Shown here: positions 14,755 through 17,645 of the stretch, piece by piece | Position numbering within the stretch: the first letter of the stretch is position 1 | Layout of the letters: each line of letters opens with the position of its first letter | NCBI GenBank assembly: GCA_947501315.1 | Contig: CANMXH010000022.1 | Coordinates: 1-17,645, forward strand | DNA from: Caulobacteraceae bacterium | GTDB lineage: Bacteria > Pseudomonadota > Alphaproteobacteria > Caulobacterales > Caulobacteraceae | Length of the DNA: 17,645 bases | Reading direction: 5' to 3' | Notes under the pieces: generated by a model | What the model was told of the DNA's origin: nothing | Databases searched by the model: none | The model's input: only the letters and a program-made list of their open reading frames with translations | Position numbers and translations under genes: made by a program

Positions 14755-16061
14755 GCCGCCGCCCTCCGTTGACCCAGATAGCCGCGCGGATCGACGATCC
14801 GCCCCGCGACCGCCGCCGCCGCAACGCTGTAGGGCGAGCCCAGATAGACCTCGGCCCCGGCATGGCCCATCCGGCCCTTGAAGTTGCGGTTGGTGGTGGA
14901 GATGCAGACCTCTCCATCCGCCAGTAGTCCCGCCCCCATACCTGCGCAGGCCCCGCAGCCCGAGGGCATCAGGGTGGCCCCCGCCGCCATCAGGGTGGCC
15001 AAAGTGCCGTCCTCGGCCGCCGCCTGGGTCACGCGCGATGAGGCCGGAGCGACGAGCAGCCGGACGCCTGACGCTATCCGCTGATCCGCGAGAACCCGCG
15101 CGGCCATGTGAAGATCTTCGAGCTTGGCTCCGACGCAGGCACCGATATAGGCTTGGTTGATGGCGCGGCCCTGGGCCTCGCCAACCGGAACGCTGTTGGC
15201 GGGCGAATGGGGCAGGGCAATCATCGGCTCCAGTGCGCCGGCGTCGAAGCGGTGGATCGCCTCGTAGGTCGCGTCGGGATCGGAGGCCCAGGCGCGGGCC
15301 TCGGCCTCGTCGGCGACCGCCGCGCCCGCGTTACGCAGCCAGCTGAAGGTAACCCCATCCGGAGCGATAACGCCCGTCTCGGCCCCCAGCTCTGCCGCCA
15401 TATTTGTCAGCACCAGCCGCTCGGGCATCGACATGGCCTCGACCGTCGGTCCAGCGAATTCGACCGCCCGGAAAGCGTTGTCCATGCCCAGCTCGCGGCA
15501 CAGGAACAGCATCATGTCCTTGGCCGTGACGCCGTGGCCCAGGTTGCTACGCCACTCGATCCTGATGGTTGCAGGGACTTGCAGCCAGGTCCGCCCCGTC
15601 GCCGCGATGGCCGCCATGTCGGTCGCCCCATAGCCCGCCGCATAGGCTCCGAAAGCTCCGGCCATCGGTGTGTGGCTGTCGCCGCCGGCCACCAGCATGC
15701 CTGGCCGGATCAGGCCACGCTCAGCCAGAAGCATGTGGCCTATGCCCTCCATGTCGTAGAAATGACCGATTTTGTGGTCCGCAGCGAACTGGCGGGTCAG
15801 CGACAGGATCGCCGCGCTCTCGGCGTCGACGGCCGGGACGTAGTGGTCAGATGTGATCACGATCTTGGACGGATCCCAAAGGCCACGACCCAGATCCGCC
15901 AACATGGGTGCCCAACGGCGCGGCCCGGAGGAGTCGTGGGCGAAACACAGATCGACATCGGCCGTGACCAGGTCACCGGCGCGCGCGTCAGCGCGGCCCG
16001 AGGCCTTCGCCGCGATCTTCTCGACGAGTGTCCTGCCCTTGATGGCGATGGCCCCAGCCAT
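14751..16061 (-). CDS. Aconitase-family large [4Fe-4S] subunit, LeuC-like
   Basis: A 436-residue catalytic subunit of the isopropylmalate dehydratase/homoaconitase/dimethylmaleate hydratase group. Three cluster-ligand cysteines are visible: Cys309 in YIGACVGAKLEDL, and Cys369 and Cys372 in PSGCGACAGM. GGDSHTPMAGAFG (126-138) and TNRNFKGRMG (390-399) are also canonical. The early active-site loop reads AHDSSGPRRW instead of the HE-type loop of LeuC, suggesting altered substrate choice. The start ATG 16061 is preferred over GTG 16079 because a weak GGGGA precedes it. It is the first gene of the five-gene minus-strand operon, downstream of the motif at 16102-16122. Leucine biosynthesis is unlikely: no leuA or leuB is present, and a lyase plus amide and imide hydrolases follow. 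Confidence 0.93.
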   Translation of the reverse strand: MAGAIAIKGRTLVEKIAAKASGRADARAGDLVTADVDLCFAHDSSGPRRWAPMLADLGRGLWDPSKIVITSDHYVPAVDAESAAILSLTRQFAADHKIGHFYDMEGIGHMLLAERGLIRPGMLVAGGDSHTPMAGAFGAYAAGYGATDMAAIAATGRTWLQVPATIRIEWRSNLGHGVTAKDMMLFLCRELGMDNAFRAVEFAGPTVEAMSMPERLVLTNMAAELGAETGVIAPDGVTFSWLRNAGAAVADEAEARAWASDPDATYEAIHRFDAGALEPMIALPHSPANSVPVGEAQGRAINQAYIGACVGAKLEDLHMAARVLADQRIASGVRLLVAPASSRVTQAAAEDGTLATLMAAGATLMPSGCGACAGMGAGLLADGEVCISTTNRNFKGRMGHAGAEVYLGSPYSVAAAAVAGRIVDPRGYLGQRRAAA

Positions 16062-16101
16062 TCCGATCCCCGTACGCACGCGGTATGTGGACCGCGCAAA
16101 A

Positions 16102-16122
16102 GATATAATCTTATATCATTTG
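16102..16122. promoter_or_regulatory. Shared operator/promoter motif, copy 2
   Basis: GATATAATCTTATATC at 16102-16117 is a perfect 7-bp inverted repeat (GATATAA/TTATATC) around a 2-bp centre, followed by ATTTG. It contains TATAAT (16104-16109), a consensus -10 on the plus strand, with TATAAG-type sequence on the minus strand, so it overlaps the likely core promoters of the divergent hydratase operon and the dehydrogenase gene. It matches the copy at 9375-9395 in 19 of 21 positions. The size and symmetry fit a GntR- or MarR-type dimer site; that assignment is inference. Confidence 0.65.
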
Positions 16123-16135
16123 AAGCCCCGGGCTT
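16123..16135. repeat. Short inverted repeat beside the operator
   Basis: AAGCCCCGGGCTT has 6-bp arms (AAGCCC/GGGCTT) around a single base and directly follows the AT-rich shared motif. Copy 1 lacks it. It may be a second protein site or a small hairpin in the dehydrogenase leader. Confidence 0.35.
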
Positions 16136-16179
16136 GCCAAGGCAATTCCGCGGCCGACGAAACGCGAAGGACTTCTCCT

Positions 16180-16317
16180 ATGGCCGACGACAGCCCGATG
16201 GCGACGCAGACCTTTCGCTGGGACGACCCGCTGGACCTGTCGGGCCGGCTGACCGACGAGGAGCGGATGATCCAGGACGCGGCGCGGTCCTACGCCCGCG
16301 AGAAGCTGCTGCCCCGG
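16180..16317 (+). pseudogene. gcdH: Glutaryl-CoA dehydrogenase, 5' fragment cut by IS
   Basis: The first 46 codons of an acyl-CoA dehydrogenase with a strong glutaryl-CoA dehydrogenase N-terminus. FRWDDPLDLSGRLTDEER followed by MIQDAARSYAREKLLPR matches the family's 'F.W.DPL.L...LT.eErm..daar.y...kL.PR'. AAGGA precedes ATG 16180; ATG 16198 is an alternative. A full gene would be about 390-400 codons, so nearly 90% is missing. Reading continues into the insertion element for 15 residues and stops at 16365. The intact enzyme converts glutaryl-CoA to crotonyl-CoA and CO2. It is divergent from the hydratase operon across the shared motif, so it was probably co-regulated with it. The remaining peptide cannot be functional. 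Confidence 0.85.
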
Positions 16318-16335
16318 GGGTGCTGTCAGTCTAAC
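16318..16335 (+). repeat. Left terminal inverted repeat of the IS
   Basis: Outer end of the element, beginning GGGTGCTG and abutting codon 46 of the dehydrogenase fragment. It pairs with 17118-17135 (15 of 18 bases). Confidence 0.8.
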
Positions 16336-16388
16336 GCTAACTTGTCTCCACTTGGGGCGGCCTAAACCGCTGACGGGGATGATGTTTC

Positions 16389-17081
16389 GTGAAGCCGATC
16401 TCGTTTAAGCGCCACCGGTTTCCGGCGGACGTGATCCGCCACGCCGTGTGGCTGTACTTCCGGTTCAGCCTCAGTTTTCGCGACGTCGAGGAGCTTCTGG
16501 CGCAGCGCGGGATCGACGTCAGCTACGAGACGATCCGGTGCTGGACCATCAAGTTCGGGCCGCTCATTGCTAGGCGCTTGAAACGCCGCCGACCGGCACC
16601 GTCGCCCCGCTGGCATCTGGACGAGATGGTCTGTTGGATCGGCGGAAGGCGAGCATATCTGTGGCGTGCAGTTGACGACGAAGGCGAGGTCCTGGACCTC
16701 GTGGTCCAGCGCCGGCGGGACACAGAGGCGGCGCTGAGGCTGGTGCGACGCCTGCTAAACAATCAGCCAGTGGAGCCGAAGTCGATCACTACCGACGGCT
16801 TGGCTTCGTACGGAGCAGCTCTGGATCAGCTCGATCTGAGGCATCTGCACCGGCCGGGCCGGCTGCGGGAAAACAACCGTGTTGAGAACTCCCACCTCCC
16901 GATCCGACGACGAGAACGCCAGCAGCAGCGGTTCAAATCCCAAGCCTCAGCCCAGAGATTCCTCACCACCCACGCGGCGATTTACAACACCTTCAACATC
17001 CAACGTCACCTGATCAGCAGACCCACTCTTCGCCGTTTTCGCACCGAAGCAGACGCAGCTTGGGCCACTTCCGTTGCCTGA
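16389..17081 (+). CDS. IS6-family DDE transposase
   Basis: A 230-residue transposase (IS6 family norm about 235). An N-terminal helix-turn-helix region includes LSFRDVEELLAQRGIDVSY and ETIRCWTIKFGP. The DDE catalytic core follows, with Asp78 in WHLDEM, Asp136 in SITTDGLASY and Glu166 in NNRVENSHLPIRRRERQ. The last part of the core has the family ending QRFLTTHAAIYNTFNIQRH. The start is GTG 16389, with GGGGA about ten bases upstream; no ATG fits this frame. All catalytic residues are present, so the element should still be able to move. Confidence 0.95.
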   Translation: MKPISFKRHRFPADVIRHAVWLYFRFSLSFRDVEELLAQRGIDVSYETIRCWTIKFGPLIARRLKRRRPAPSPRWHLDEMVCWIGGRRAYLWRAVDDEGEVLDLVVQRRRDTEAALRLVRRLLNNQPVEPKSITTDGLASYGAALDQLDLRHLHRPGRLRENNRVENSHLPIRRRERQQQRFKSQASAQRFLTTHAAIYNTFNIQRHLISRPTLRRFRTEADAAWATSVA

Positions 17082-17117
17082 TTTCAGGCAGGGTAGGGCG
17101 GCTTTCGACTTGGTGCG

Positions 17118-17135
17118 GTTAACCTGTCAGCACCC
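17118..17135 (-). repeat. Right terminal inverted repeat of the IS
   Basis: Reverse complement begins GGGTGCTG and matches the left end in 15 of 18 bases. The base after it starts sequence unrelated to the dehydrogenase. Confidence 0.8.
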
Positions 17136-17138
17136 GAG

Positions 17139-17411
17139 ATGGGGTGGGTCGATCATCTGGTGTTCCAGCAACGATACGACTGCAATCGCGGCACAATACA
17201 GCGCCTCTCCATGTTCATTTATCGGACTGACGGCACATTGGCGTTTTCCGATCCCGAGATGACGGAGCCTGCGGTCGCGCCACCTCCGGGATCGACCGGC
17301 GCAGCCCTCATCAATCTTGTTTGTGAGTGGAGCAGCATCCAAGGCTTCGATCATTTCGAAACCGTGGCTGCCATTCGGGATGCTTATCGGGCCGCCCACG
17401 GCCGCCGATGA
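17139..17411 (+). CDS. Small hypothetical protein, possibly truncated by the IS
   Basis: A 90-residue frame beginning three bases after the insertion element. I do not recognise it. The centre reads MFIYRTDGTLAFSDPE, then a Pro-rich stretch (PAVAPPPGS) and a helical end (HFETVAAIRDAYRAAHGRR). No ribosome binding site is convincing, because the upstream sequence is the IS end. It may be the 3' remnant of a gene whose 5' part was removed with the IS event. An opposite-strand frame of similar length overlaps it, but it begins inside the IS repeat and looks less protein-like. Confidence 0.4.
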   Translation: MGWVDHLVFQQRYDCNRGTIQRLSMFIYRTDGTLAFSDPEMTEPAVAPPPGSTGAALINLVCEWSSIQGFDHFETVAAIRDAYRAAHGRR

Positions 17412-17517
17412 TTTGACCGCTGCGGCCCTACAGAGTGCCTAGCGCTCAGGCTATTGGGGAGCGGTTATGGGACCGGCGGCTAGTTGCCAAAAATAGTTTA
17501 TATAAAACAACGGGTGG

Positions 17518-17607
17518 TGGCGGACAGAGAGGGATTCGAACCCTCGGTAGGCTTTCACCTACACACGCTTTCCAAGCGTGCGCGATCGACCACTCCGCCA
17601 CCTGTCC
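17518..17607 (-). tRNA. tRNA-Ser (anticodon GGA)
   Basis: A 90-base tRNA on the minus strand. The acceptor stem GGACAGG pairs with CTGTCC at the 3' end, followed by discriminator G and an encoded CCA (17518-17520). The anticodon stem CACGC/GCGTG encloses the loop TTGGAAA, giving anticodon GGA, which reads the Ser codons UCC and UCU. A long variable arm (TAGGT/ACCTA type) and a GGTTCGAATCC T-arm confirm a class II serine tRNA. Its 3' end faces the insertion element and the catabolic cluster. Confidence 0.97.
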
Positions 17608-17645
17608 GTTTCCACGACATTGCCCAAGGGCCTTCGCAGCGCGCC

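Larger units (their letters stand above)
16318..17135 (+). mobile_element. IS6-family insertion sequence, 818 bp
   Basis: A complete element with one transposase gene and terminal inverted repeats: left GGGTGCTGTCAGTCTAAC, and right (reverse complement) GGGTGCTGACAGGTTAAC, 15 of 18 matching. The size fits IS6-family elements (about 0.8 kb). The 8 bases flanking each side differ (TGCCCCGG on the left, GAGATGGG on the right), so there is no target duplication. This is consistent with IS6-type replicative deletion, inversion or recombination between copies. It interrupts the dehydrogenase gene after codon 46. Confidence 0.92.

Noticed and set aside
14245..16061. Leucine biosynthesis leuCD
   Set aside because: No leuA or leuB is adjacent, the substrate loops differ, and the pair is translationally coupled to an ICL-type lyase and imide/amide hydrolases.
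13370..16061. Anaerobic nicotinate fermentation pathway as in Eubacterium barkeri
   Set aside because: Only the last two steps (hydratase and lyase types) match; no B12 mutase, methylitaconate isomerase, enamidase or 6-hydroxynicotinate reductase is present.
16310..17143. Eight-base target duplication flanking the IS
   Set aside because: The flanks TGCCCCGG and GAGATGGG do not match, even allowing for shifting the ends by one or two bases.
17487..17513. AT-rich TTTATATAAAA near the tRNA as a third operator copy
   Set aside because: It shares only the TTATAT core, lacks the GATATAA/TTATATC arms and the ATTTG extension, and is more likely a trailing region of the tRNA transcript.
1..17645. 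CRISPR array, toxin-antitoxin or phage-defence genes
   Set aside because: No repeated spacer structure, nuclease, or paired small ORFs with such motifs were seen on either strand.

Overview
This is a GC-rich window from an alphaproteobacterium. A member of Caulobacterales or Sphingomonadales is likely, because of the sphingomonad/caulobacter-type TonB receptor, the many exported oxidoreductases and the tRNA-Ser(GGA) sequence. That placement is an inference. The window is a dense catabolic region of four gene runs with almost no intergenic space, ending at an IS6-family insertion and a tRNA gene.

Layout. (1) Positions 1-5752, plus strand: a membrane protein (5' end cut by the window), a PCMH-type FAD oxidase, an NAD-type aldehyde dehydrogenase, a DUF3108-like protein and an exported amine-oxidase-type flavoprotein. 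Starts and stops overlap or nearly touch. (2) 9318-5749, minus strand: a TonB-dependent receptor, a decayed alpha/beta hydrolase (amber stop directly after the catalytic Ser, then a frameshift) and an exported VOC protein. (3) 9444-11511, plus strand: an exported DUF1838-like protein, an isochorismatase/N-carbamoylsarcosine-amidase-type hydrolase and a second exported VOC protein. (4) 16061-11516, minus strand: aconitase-family large (LeuC-like) and small (LeuD-like) subunits, an isocitrate-lyase/PEP-mutase-superfamily C-C lyase, and two PuuE-type 'polysaccharide deacetylase' hydrolases. Divergent from run 4 is the first 46 codons of a glutaryl-CoA dehydrogenase-like gene, cut off by an 818-bp IS6-family element without a target duplication. 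Beyond it lie a small uncertain ORF and tRNA-Ser(GGA).

Working hypothesis. Runs 3 and 4 read as an assembly line for a substituted maleimide. A PuuE/cyclic-imide-hydrolase-type enzyme opens the imide, a maleamate-amidase-like Cys hydrolase releases ammonia, an aconitase-type hydratase hydrates the dialkylmaleate, and the lyase splits it. With hematinic acid, the propionate-bearing maleimide from oxidative heme or bilin breakdown, the products balance exactly to pyruvate plus glutarate. That would explain the glutaryl-CoA dehydrogenase at the same divergent promoter. The receptor and the exported proteins could import and process the parent compound. The parts are known families; the combination and the substrate are inferred.

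Regulation. A 21-bp motif (19/21 identical) containing GATATAA-TC-TTATATC occurs in both divergent promoter regions (9375-9395 and 16102-16122). It suggests one regulator controls runs 2, 3, 4 and the broken dehydrogenase. No regulator gene lies in the window.
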